DNA from: Paracraurococcus sp042666655
Lineage (GTDB): Bacteria > Pseudomonadota > Alphaproteobacteria > Acetobacterales > Acetobacteraceae
DNA: 64,000 nt
Assembly: GCF_042666655.1 (NCBI RefSeq)
Contig: NZ_JBHTDE010000002.1
Location: 992,001 to 1,056,000, forward strand
Reading direction: 5' to 3'
A program made the translations under genes and the position numbers. This document shows positions 24,774 through 31,969 of this stretch, in pieces. Position 1 is the stretch's first letter; each line of letters begins with the position of its first letter. The notes under the pieces were generated by a model, which saw only the letters and a list, made by a program, of their open reading frames with translations, had not been told where the DNA came from and made no database searches.

Positions 24774-25025
24774 ATGACCGACGCCACGCCGCAGCCGACC
24801 TGCGCCCAGAAGGCGCCCTACCCGGTCCAGGTCGAAGCCGGGAAGAGCTACTTCTGGTGCAGCTGCGGCAACTCCGCCAAGCAGCCCTTCTGCGACGGTA
24901 CCCACAAGGGCAGCGGCTTCGCCCCGCTGAAATACACCGCGGAAAAGGACGGCCAGGCCTGGTTCTGCGGCTGCAAGGCCACGGGCAAGGCCCCGCTCTG
25001 CGACGGCAGGCACAAGGTGCTGTAG
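24774..25025 (+). CDS. Dual CDGSH iron-sulfur domain protein
   Basis: An 83-aa protein with two tandem 3Cys-1His [2Fe-2S] sites: C29-x-C31...C40-D-G-T-H44 and C65-x-C67...C76-D-G-R-H80. Family members are small cytosolic electron-transfer or redox-sensing proteins. A strong ribosome site (GGGGAGG) precedes ATG 24774. The two sites share the pattern CxC-x8-CDG-x-H, as if duplicated. It is monocistronic, ending in a hairpin shared with the convergent DUF3597 gene. Residues 1-25 are Thr/Pro-rich and poorly conserved. A role in iron or redox homeostasis is inference. Confidence 0.88.
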   Translation: MTDATPQPTCAQKAPYPVQVEAGKSYFWCSCGNSAKQPFCDGTHKGSGFAPLKYTAEKDGQAWFCGCKATGKAPLCDGRHKVL

Positions 25026-25051
25026 CCGGGGCGCCGTTGCGGCACCCCGGC
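25025..25051. terminator. Bidirectional stem-loop between convergent genes
   Basis: GCCGGGGCGCC, loop GTTGC, GGCACCCCGGC: an 11-bp stem with one G/C position mismatched. It starts right at the CDGSH stop and ends 8 bases before the DUF3597 stop, so it probably terminates both transcripts. There is no T-tract on either strand. Confidence 0.55.
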
Positions 25052-25058
25052 CATCACC

Positions 25059-25463
25059 TCAGCGGCGCAGCTCTTCCGGCACCTTGCCGCCGTTCTGCGC
25101 CAGCTTCTGCATCACCTGGCGGTGCAGCCAGATGTTCATCGCCGCCGAATCCGCGGTGCTGCCGTCGTAGTGCAGCTCCTGCGCCAGGCTCTTGCGCGCG
25201 TCGAGGCTGCTGTCGAGGCCGAGCAGCTTCATCAGGTCGACGATCGAATGCTGCCAGTCGAGCCGCTGCGAGGACTTGGACGCCAGCCCGTCGAGGATGC
25301 CGGCGACGTCGACATCCTGCATCGATGCAGTCTGCCCGGCATTGGCCGCGTCGTCCGGCGCGCCAGTGGCGGCCGGGCTGCCGGCCGCGGCCGTGCCGGC
25401 TTCAGGCTGGGCTGCCTTGCTATGGCCGAAGATCTTGGAAACGATGCTGCCGAAAATGCTCAT
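25059..25463 (-). CDS. DUF3597 family protein
   Basis: A 134-aa cytosolic protein matching DUF3597 by its start MSIFGSIVSKIFGHSKA, its middle VDVAGILDGLASKSSQRLDWQHSIVDLMKLLGLDSSLDARKSLAQELHYDGSTADSAAMNIWLHRQVMQKLAQNGGKVPEEL, and length. A low-complexity Ala/Gly/Pro linker (about 18-48) separates the two blocks. The family lacks a defined function; the helical C-terminal half looks like an alpha-helical bundle, distantly LysM-domain-associated in other genomes. Convergent with the CDGSH gene. Confidence 0.82.
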   Translation of the reverse strand: MSIFGSIVSKIFGHSKAAQPEAGTAAAGSPAATGAPDDAANAGQTASMQDVDVAGILDGLASKSSQRLDWQHSIVDLMKLLGLDSSLDARKSLAQELHYDGSTADSAAMNIWLHRQVMQKLAQNGGKVPEELRR

Positions 25464-25538
25464 GGCGGGGGCTCCCGGAAAGCCAAGGGTTGGACAGTCG
25501 TTCCAACACCGCTGGCCTAGCGCGGTTCGCTGCCGATC

Positions 25539-26195
25539 TCAGATCACAGGCGCATCATCCGGCGCCAGCGCCCGTTGCACGAATCCCTCCGCCAGCGGCG
25601 CATAGCCTGCCCACAATGCCCGCAACGCCGGCAGCGGCGCGGGCGAGAGGTCGATCCGCAGGTCGACATAGGGGAAGGCCTCCCGCCAGACGACCATCAG
25701 GCTGGCCGAGGTGACGGCGCCATGCTCGCCGCCCGCCGCCTCGCCGGCCTCGAGCCCCAGCAGGAGCCGCTCGGCCAGGGGCGCGTCGGGCGCGGCCAGG
25801 AACCCGGCCAGCATCGCCGCCGGCACCTGATCCGAGGCCAGGATGTTGCCGATCGCCACCACCCCCGGCCCATGCGCCTCGCCGCGTTCCGGCTTCACCC
25901 GGGCGCCGTGGTGGTGCGCGGTGCGGCCGGCGGCGTCGAGGACAGCGAGTTGCCGCCAGCCCGCATGCGGGGTCGAGGCGACCAGCGCCGCGACCGTCTC
26001 CGCCGCGGTGCAGCCGCCGCGCAGCAGGTCGAGCCCGCGCGGTCCGAGCCGCGGATCGGTCCGGTGCTGCGTCAGCACCGCGCCGACCCCGGCGGCGCAG
26101 AACGGCACCCGCGTCGCCACCGCGATCGAGGAGGTGGTGACGGCCGCGCCGATCTGGCCGGTGCGCGGGCAGCGCGCGATCAGGGAGAAGGTCAT
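25539..26195 (-). CDS. DUF1028 family protein (second copy)
   Basis: A 218-aa DUF1028 protein starting MTFSLIARCPRTGQIGAAVTTSSIAVATRVPFC, so Thr2 would be the nucleophile if the family acts as an Ntn hydrolase. Other blocks are GVGAVLTQHRTDPRLGPRGLDLLRGG, GNILASDQVPAAMLAGF and the acidic LEAGEAAGGEHGAVTSASLMVVWREAFPYVDLRIDLS. It is slightly shorter than the paralog at 3030-3731 and much diverged from it. It is divergent from a Bug receptor gene with 81 bases between, which suggests the pair handles the same ligand. ATG 26195 is used; the longer frame to 26807 is antisense to the receptor gene. Confidence 0.85.
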   Translation of the reverse strand: MTFSLIARCPRTGQIGAAVTTSSIAVATRVPFCAAGVGAVLTQHRTDPRLGPRGLDLLRGGCTAAETVAALVASTPHAGWRQLAVLDAAGRTAHHHGARVKPERGEAHGPGVVAIGNILASDQVPAAMLAGFLAAPDAPLAERLLLGLEAGEAAGGEHGAVTSASLMVVWREAFPYVDLRIDLSPAPLPALRALWAGYAPLAEGFVQRALAPDDAPVI

Positions 26196-26276
26196 GCCCG
26201 GATCGAAGCCCGTCGCCGCGCTTGCGTCCAGGGTCGGGTAGCGGGAGGATCGCTGCAAGAACGACCGGGGAGTGGG

Positions 26277-27233
26277 ATGATGCGGCGCATCGTGCTGGGA
26301 ATGCTGCTGGGCGCGGCTTTGGCGGCACCCGCCATGGCGCAGGAGCGGACCATCCGGCTGGTCAGCGGCTTCGCCGCCGGCGGCGCCTCCGACCTCGTCT
26401 CCCGCCTCGCCGCCGAGGCGATCGGGCCGATCCTCGGCGCCCGGGTGGTGGTCGAGAACCGCACCGGGGTGAACGGCGTGATCGGCGCCGCCGAGGTGGC
26501 GCGCAGCGCGCCCGACGGCAACACGCTGTTCCAATGCCCGATGAGCACCCTGGCGATCGTCCCGCAGCTGGTCGGCGCCAACCTGCCGCTCGACCCGGGC
26601 GAGGCGCTGGCGCCGGTCGGCAACCTCGCTCTCTCCTCCTACGGCTTCATGGTCTCGGCCAAGGGCCCCTACCGCAGCGTGCGGGACGTGCTGGCGGCGG
26701 CCCGCGCCAGGCCCGGCCAGGTCAGCTTCGGCAGCGCCGGGGTGGGCTCGGCGCAGCACCTCTCGGGCGAGCTGCTGAAGCAGAAGACCGGCACTGAGAT
26801 GGTGCATGTCCCCTATCGCGGGGCGACGCCGGCGATCCTCGACATCCTCGGCGGGCGGACCGACTTCATGATCACCAACCTGGCCGACGTGCCGGGCCAG
26901 CTACGCGAGGGCAGCATCCTGTTGCTGGCGCTGGGCGACACCGGCGGCTCGGCGCTGTACCCCGAGGTGCGGCCGCTGGCCGAGACGGTGCCCGGTTTCG
27001 ACGTCACCGGCTGGTTCGGCATCTGCGCCCCGCGCGGCATGCCGGCGGAGGTCGCCGGCCGGCTGGAAGCCGCCCTGCGCCAGGCCATGGCCGGCGAGGC
27101 GCTGCCGAAACGGCTGGCCGAAAGCGGCCTCTCGCCCCGCTTCGAGGACGCCGCGACGCTCGCGGCGCGCATCGCCACCGACCGCAAGACCTGGCGGGAG
27201 GTGATCCGTACGGTCGGCGTCAAGGCGGAGTAG
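26277..27233 (+). CDS. Bug/TctC-family receptor
   Basis: A 318-aa periplasmic receptor. Residues 1-20 are a Sec-type signal (MMRRIVLGMLLGAALAAPAMA). The family blocks are IRLVSGFAAGGASDLVSR, VVVENRTGVNGVIGAAEVARSAPDGNTLF, FGSAGVGSAQHLSGELLKQKTGTEMVHVPYRGATPAILDILGG and a late VPGFDVTGWFGICAPRGMPAEVAGRLEAAL. The loop 1 PGG is AAGG here. Two start codons (26277, 26280) fit; the first is given. It is divergent from the DUF1028 gene. No TctAB partner is visible. Confidence 0.9.
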   Translation: MMRRIVLGMLLGAALAAPAMAQERTIRLVSGFAAGGASDLVSRLAAEAIGPILGARVVVENRTGVNGVIGAAEVARSAPDGNTLFQCPMSTLAIVPQLVGANLPLDPGEALAPVGNLALSSYGFMVSAKGPYRSVRDVLAAARARPGQVSFGSAGVGSAQHLSGELLKQKTGTEMVHVPYRGATPAILDILGGRTDFMITNLADVPGQLREGSILLLALGDTGGSALYPEVRPLAETVPGFDVTGWFGICAPRGMPAEVAGRLEAALRQAMAGEALPKRLAESGLSPRFEDAATLAARIATDRKTWREVIRTVGVKAE

Positions 27234-27334
27234 CCCAGGCTTCACACGCATCCGTGTTGAGGCGTCCCCCAATGATCCGGTAGCGTCCTGCGCTTGGGGC
27301 CGGCTGCCATGGCCGGACGCAGGGGAGGGCGGGC

Positions 27335-27922
27335 ATGACGATCTCGGATCGCATTTACCTGTACAATCAGTGGTTCGACCGGTTGCCGCAGCAACAGCAA
27401 TTCCTGGCGGCCTTCTGGTCGGCGCTGGGCACACTCGGCGTGATGCTGATGCTCACCTGGTTCGCCGGCATTCCCTTCACCTTGATGGTCCTGCTGTTTC
27501 TGCTGGTGGTGATGGGGCCGCGGGTCATGTTCAAATTCGACATGATCGGCCACGCCCCCGAACTGCCGGCGCGCGACGTGGGTGGGGAGACGCATATCGC
27601 CGTCGAAGCGCCGGCCTGGGTGTACCGCCTGAACCACTGGTTCGATGCCCAGCCCGACCACATGCGCATCCTGGCGGTGGCGGCGGCGACGGTCGGAATC
27701 TTCGTGGCCAACCTCATTCTCTACGCGCTGATCGGCTTCCCCGTCGGGCTGCTGGTGGTGCTGGCGGTGCTGGTGCTGGGATGGGCCCGGGTGGTGCATG
27801 TGCAGGGTTGGCTGGCGCCGGAAGGTGCCTCGGACCTTTCGCTGCACCCCGGCCGGCCGATCCTGACGGACACGGCCGGGCCGCGGATCGAGACCGCGAC
27901 GCCGGCGGAGATGTCCCGTTAG
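27335..27922 (+). CDS. Internally duplicated small membrane protein
   Basis: A 195-aa inner-membrane protein with two copies of one unit: residues 11-68 (NQWFDRLPQ..., then two hydrophobic segments ending GPRVMFKF) and 100-157 (NHWFDAQPD..., two hydrophobic segments ending ARVVHV), an 89-residue period. Each unit has two membrane helices joined by a GIPF/GFPV turn, so four in all. Ribosome site GGGGAGGG precedes ATG 27335. The C-terminal 35 residues are polar. I recognise no named family; helical hairpins with an amphipathic 'N-x-WFD-xx-P' lead suggest a scaffold or transporter subunit. Confidence 0.65.
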   Translation: MTISDRIYLYNQWFDRLPQQQQFLAAFWSALGTLGVMLMLTWFAGIPFTLMVLLFLLVVMGPRVMFKFDMIGHAPELPARDVGGETHIAVEAPAWVYRLNHWFDAQPDHMRILAVAAATVGIFVANLILYALIGFPVGLLVVLAVLVLGWARVVHVQGWLAPEGASDLSLHPGRPILTDTAGPRIETATPAEMSR

Positions 27923-27931
27923 GATCCGCGC

Positions 27932-28675
27932 TCAGGGCATGTAGCCGCCGCCGTTGATGTGCCAGACCTGCCCGGTCACCCAGGCCGACTTGTCGGAGGC
28001 CAGGTGCACCGCCAGGTCGGCGATCTCCTCGGGCCGGCCGAGCCGGCCGAGCGGCAGGGCGCGGCCGAAGGCCTGCAACTCCTCCTCGGTATTGCCGTAA
28101 CGCGGCTGCGCCGTGTCGGTGGTGCCGGGGGCGATGGCATTCACCCGGATGCCGTGCGGCGCCAGCGCAAGGGCCATCGACCGGGTGATGCCGATGACGC
28201 CGTTCTTCGTCGCGCTGTAGTGCACCCCGACCGGCGTGCCGCGGATGGCGGAGGAGGACAGGTTGACGATGGCGCCCCGGGTGCCGGCGGCGACCATGGC
28301 GCGCGCCGCGGCCTGGGCGGCGAAGGCGCTGCCCTTCAGGTTCACGCCGAGCACGCGGTCCCACTCCGCCTCGGTCATCGCCAGGAAATCGACCCGCGGG
28401 AAGATGCCCGCGTTGTTCACCAGCACGTCGATCCGGCCGAGGGCATCGATGGCGCCCTGCACGATCGCCTGGCAGCCGGAGACGCTGCCGACATCGCCCT
28501 GGACCAGCGCGGCGCGGCGGCCGGCGGCGCGGACGCCGGCGGCGACCGACTCGGCATCCGCCTGGTTGTCCAGCCAGTTGACCACGACATCATAGCCTGC
28601 TGCCGCGAAGGCCAGGGCGCAGGCGGCCCCGATGCCCTGCTGCGCGCCGGTGACCAGCACCACCTTCTCCGCCAT
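27932..28675 (-). CDS. SDR-family oxidoreductase, FabG-like
   Basis: A 247-aa classical short-chain dehydrogenase. Cofactor motif TGAQQGIG is near residue 8, NNAG follows in DVLVNNAGIF, the catalytic Ser in NLSSSAI and Tyr-x-x-x-Lys in YSATKNG. The adenine-pocket position after beta-2 is NWLDNQAD, so Asn-Trp at the usual site does not clearly tell NAD from NADP. It ends VTGQVWHINGGGYMP. ATG 28675 is chosen because GGAGG lies 6 bases upstream; an earlier in-frame ATG at 28687 has none. Substrate unknown. It lies convergent with the membrane-protein gene (9 bases). Confidence 0.88.
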   Translation of the reverse strand: MAEKVVLVTGAQQGIGAACALAFAAAGYDVVVNWLDNQADAESVAAGVRAAGRRAALVQGDVGSVSGCQAIVQGAIDALGRIDVLVNNAGIFPRVDFLAMTEAEWDRVLGVNLKGSAFAAQAAARAMVAAGTRGAIVNLSSSAIRGTPVGVHYSATKNGVIGITRSMALALAPHGIRVNAIAPGTTDTAQPRYGNTEEELQAFGRALPLGRLGRPEEIADLAVHLASDKSAWVTGQVWHINGGGYMP

Positions 28676-28728
28676 CGCCGCCTCCATCCCTTGCTGCGGC
28701 GCAGTATGGCGGGCTCAGGCGAAGCCTG

Positions 28729-29706
28729 TCACTTGGCCAGGGCGGCGCGGTAGCGGTCGAGCATCTGCTGGCCGTCCGGGCCGGCCTTGGCGAGCCAGTC
28801 CTGCACCTGCTTGGCGCCCACCTCGCGCAGCTGTCCCATCAGCGCCGGGGAGGGCGCGGCGACCACCATGCCCTTCTCCGCCAGCCGGGCCGATGTCGCC
28901 TTTTCCGCCTCCTGCGCCATCGCCAGGCCACGCGTGGCGGCGCGGCCGGCGGCGGCGCGCAGCGCCTCGCGGCTCGGCGCGTCGAGCGCCGCCATGGCGC
29001 GGCTGTTGACGATGATCACGTTGCGCGCCCGCATGCCGCCGACATCGGTGAAGACCCGGGCATAGTCCCAGGCGCTGCTGTCGACGCCGGTCTGGGCCGA
29101 GGTGAACATGGCGCCGATGATGTTGGTGGCGAAAGCCTGGGCGAGCTCCGCCACCTGCACCGTCACCGGCACCGCGCCCATCAGCTCCGCCATCCGCACG
29201 GTGACGGCGTTGTAGGTGCGCAGCCGCGCGCCGCGCAGCTCCTCGACCGAGGTCAGCGGCGTGCGGGTGTAGAAGCCCTGGCTCGGCCAGTTGACCCAGT
29301 ACAGCGGCTCCAGGCCCTGGCGCTGCATGCGGGCGCGGATCGGCTCCTCCGAGGCCTGCATCAGCGCGGCGGAGGCAGCCCAGGTCTCGGCGAGGAAGGG
29401 CACGCTGTCGACCTCGAAGAACGGGTCCTCGGCGCCGAAGACCGAGAGCAGGATCTCGCCGATCTGCACCTGGCCGCTCTGCACGCCACGCTTGATCTGC
29501 GGCATGGGCAGGAGCGAGGCATTGGTGTGGAGCTGGATCTGCAGCTTGCCGCCGGCGCCGGCTTCGGCGTCGGCGATGAATTCGCGCAGGTTCCGGGTGT
29601 GGAAATTGGCATCCGCATAGGCCGAGGCCATGACCCATTTGGTCTGGGCCGCGGCGGGCAGGGCGATGCAGGCGGCGAGCACGGCGGCCGCGGCGGTGCG
29701 GAACAT
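28729..29706 (-). CDS. TRAP transporter substrate-binding protein, DctP family
   Basis: A 325-aa periplasmic receptor starting with a Sec signal (MFRTAAAAVLAACIALPAAA). DctP-family blocks are KWVMASAYADANFHTRNLREFIADAEAGAGGKLQIQLH, GRQ-type VQSGQVQIGEILLSVFG, LYWVNWPSQGFYTRTPLTSVEELRGARLRTYN with the conserved Arg that salt-bridges the ligand carboxylate, and MFTSAQTGVDSSAWDYARVFTDVGG. A strong ribosome site GGGAGG lies 6 bases before ATG 29706. No DctQ/DctM membrane genes are in the window. It is divergent from the catabolic set at 29804, 97 bases apart, so it probably imports that pathway's substrate. Confidence 0.88.
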   Translation of the reverse strand: MFRTAAAAVLAACIALPAAAQTKWVMASAYADANFHTRNLREFIADAEAGAGGKLQIQLHTNASLLPMPQIKRGVQSGQVQIGEILLSVFGAEDPFFEVDSVPFLAETWAASAALMQASEEPIRARMQRQGLEPLYWVNWPSQGFYTRTPLTSVEELRGARLRTYNAVTVRMAELMGAVPVTVQVAELAQAFATNIIGAMFTSAQTGVDSSAWDYARVFTDVGGMRARNVIIVNSRAMAALDAPSREALRAAAGRAATRGLAMAQEAEKATSARLAEKGMVVAAPSPALMGQLREVGAKQVQDWLAKAGPDGQQMLDRYRAALAK

Positions 29707-29803
29707 GGAAGACCTCCCGGGAATTCGTTGCGCGCAGTGTCGGGGAGGAGCGGCAGGGCCGCAAGCCCTGGACCGCGCCGATGGGGCGTGTAGCCTGCTG
29801 CGC

Positions 29804-30580
29804 ATGACGCAGATGACGGCATTGCCCGAGACCCCGAGCTTCCGCCTGGATGGGCGCCGCGCGCTGGTGACCGGGGCAGGGCGGGGCATCGGCCTGGCGG
29901 CCGCGGCCGCGCTGGCCGGGGCCGGAGCGGCGGTGACCCTGGTCGCCCGCAGCGGCGGGGAGATCGAATCGGCCGCGGCGGCGATCCGAGAGGCCGGCGG
30001 CGCGGCCGATACGCTGGTGGCGGACGTGGCCGACGTGCCGGCGCTGCAGGCGGCGATCGCCGCCCGGCCGGCCTACCACGCCTTCGTCAACAATGCCGGC
30101 ACCAACCGGCCGGCCCGGTTCGACCAGGTGACGCCCGAGGATTTCGACGCGGTGATGGGGCTGAACACCCGCGGCTGCTTCTTCGCGGCGCAGGCGGTGG
30201 CGCGGCGGATGATGGCAGAGGGGGTGCGGGGGTCGATCATCAACATCTCCTCCCAGATGGGGCATGTCGGCGGGCCGAACCGCGGGGTCTACTGCGCGTC
30301 CAAATGGGCGATGGAGGGCTGGACCAAGGCGATGGCGATCGACCTTGCCCCCTTCGGCATCCGGGCCAACACCATTGGCCCGACCTTCATCGAGACGCCG
30401 CTGACCAGGCCGTTCTTCGAGAATGCCGCCTTCAAGGACTGGGTCCTGTCGAAGATCAAGCTGGGGCGGCTGGGGCAGGTCGGCGACCTGATGGGGGCGG
30501 TGGTCTTCCTCGCCTCCGACGCCTCGGCGCTGATGACCGGCTCCGCGATGCTGGTGGATGGCGGCTGGACCGCCGAGTAG
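29804..30580 (+). CDS. SDR-family oxidoreductase, first gene of a catabolic set
   Basis: A 258-aa short-chain dehydrogenase: TGAGRGIG near residue 22, VARSG after beta-2 (Arg favours NADP, weakly), NNAG in FVNNAGTNRPA, Ser in NISSQMG and YCASKWA for Tyr-x-x-x-Lys. The C-terminal part runs to SAMLVDGGWTAE. ATG 29804 opens MTQMTALPETPSFRLDGRRALVTGAG; upstream frame is open but unstructured. It lies 75 bases before the HisD-like gene in the same direction and diverges from the TRAP receptor gene. It likely oxidises or reduces an alcohol/ketone in the pathway. Confidence 0.87.
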   Translation: MTQMTALPETPSFRLDGRRALVTGAGRGIGLAAAAALAGAGAAVTLVARSGGEIESAAAAIREAGGAADTLVADVADVPALQAAIAARPAYHAFVNNAGTNRPARFDQVTPEDFDAVMGLNTRGCFFAAQAVARRMMAEGVRGSIINISSQMGHVGGPNRGVYCASKWAMEGWTKAMAIDLAPFGIRANTIGPTFIETPLTRPFFENAAFKDWVLSKIKLGRLGQVGDLMGAVVFLASDASALMTGSAMLVDGGWTAE

Positions 30581-30655
30581 CCGGCCCGACCGGCGGAGGG
30601 TGCCGCGGCGCCCGGAGCCGTCAATCGGTCCGGCAGAAACTTGAGGATTATCGTG

Positions 30656-31969
30656 ATGGCACACTGGTTGAAGACGAGCATCTCCGCCGCCGACAAGGCC
30701 GATGCGGACACCAAGGTGCGTGGCATCGTCGAGGGGCTGCTGGCGGATATCGCCCGGCGCGGCGATGCGGCGGTGCGCGAGATGTCGGTGAAGTTCGACA
30801 CGTGGGACCGCGCCGACTACCGGCTGACCGATGCCGAGATCCAGGCCTGCCTGGACCAGCTCACCGGCCAGGACCTGGCGGATATCCGCTTCGCCCAGGC
30901 CCAGGTGCGCAACTTCGCCGAGCACCAGCGCGCGGCGCTGAAAGATATCGAGGTCGAGACGCTGCCGGGCGTGGTGCTCGGGCACAAGAACCTGCCGGTC
31001 AATTCGGTCGGCTGCTACGTCCCCGGCGGCAAGTATCCGCTGCTGGCCTCCGCCCACATGTCGGTGGTCACCGCCAAGGTCGCCGGCGTGCCGCGCATCG
31101 TCACCTGCGCCCCGCCCTTCGAGGGCAGGCCCGCGCCGGCGATCGTCGCGGCGCAGCACCTGGCCGGGGCCGACGTGATCTACTGCCTCGGCGGCGTGCA
31201 GGCGGTGGGCGCCATGGCGCTCGGCACCGAGAGCATCGCCGCGGTCGACATGCTGGTCGGTCCCGGCAACGCCTATGTCGCCGAGGCCAAGCGGCAGTTA
31301 TACGGCCGGGTCGGCATCGACCTCTTCGCCGGGCCGACCGAGACGCTGATCATCGCCGACGAGACGGTGGACGCCGAGATCTGTGCCACCGACCTGCTCG
31401 GCCAGGCCGAGCACGGCCCGACCACGCCGGCGATCCTGCTGACGACCTCCGAGAAGCTGGCGCGGGAGACCATGGCGGAGGTCCAGCGGCTGCTGGGCAT
31501 CCTGCCGACCGCCGGCGTCGCCCGGCAGTCCTGGGCCGACTACGGCGAGGTGATCGTCTGCGACAGCCTGGAGGAGATGGTGGCCGAGGCCGACCGCATC
31601 GCCTCCGAGCATGTGCAGGTGATGACGCGCGACGACGACTACTTCCTGAAGAACATGACCAATTACGGTGCGCTGTTCCTCGGCCCGCGCACCAATGTCT
31701 CCTACGGCGACAAGGTCATTGGCACCAACCACACGCTGCCGACGCAGAAGGCGGCGCGCTATACCGGCGGGCTCTGGGTCGGCAAGTTCCTCAAGACGGT
31801 CACCTACCAGCGGGTGCTGACCGACGAAGCCAGCGCGATGATCGGCGAGGTCTGTTCCCGCCTGTGTATGCTGGAAGGCTTCGCCGGCCATGCCGAGCAG
31901 GCCAATGTGCGCGTCCGCCGCTACGGCGGCCGCAACATCCCCTATGCGACGGCGGCGGAGAAGCGCTGA
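30656..31969 (+). CDS. Catabolic HisD-like dehydrogenase (histidinol-dehydrogenase family)
   Basis: A 437-aa member of the histidinol dehydrogenase family. The zinc and catalytic residues are present: Gln250 and His253 in LLGQAEHGPTTP, Glu318-His319 in IASEHVQV, Asp in VSYGDKVIGTNHTLPT and the late His in GHAEQANVRVRRYGG. This wording (EHGPTTPAILLTTS) is closer to catabolic paralogs such as HpsN, the 2,3-dihydroxypropane-1-sulfonate dehydrogenase, than to His biosynthesis, and no his genes are near. It would oxidise an alcohol via an aldehyde to a carboxylate with 2 NAD. ATG 30656, with GAGG upstream, fits better than the frame start at 30641. Stop overlaps the next ATG by one base. Confidence 0.83.
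   Translation: MAHWLKTSISAADKADADTKVRGIVEGLLADIARRGDAAVREMSVKFDTWDRADYRLTDAEIQACLDQLTGQDLADIRFAQAQVRNFAEHQRAALKDIEVETLPGVVLGHKNLPVNSVGCYVPGGKYPLLASAHMSVVTAKVAGVPRIVTCAPPFEGRPAPAIVAAQHLAGADVIYCLGGVQAVGAMALGTESIAAVDMLVGPGNAYVAEAKRQLYGRVGIDLFAGPTETLIIADETVDAEICATDLLGQAEHGPTTPAILLTTSEKLARETMAEVQRLLGILPTAGVARQSWADYGEVIVCDSLEEMVAEADRIASEHVQVMTRDDDYFLKNMTNYGALFLGPRTNVSYGDKVIGTNHTLPTQKAARYTGGLWVGKFLKTVTYQRVLTDEASAMIGEVCSRLCMLEGFAGHAEQANVRVRRYGGRNIPYATAAEKR

Noticed and set aside
30656..31969. HisD-like gene as a histidine-biosynthesis gene
   Set aside because: No other his genes are near and the sequence context is catabolic. The residues fit paralogs of the HpsN type; biosynthetic HisD usually sits in a his operon.
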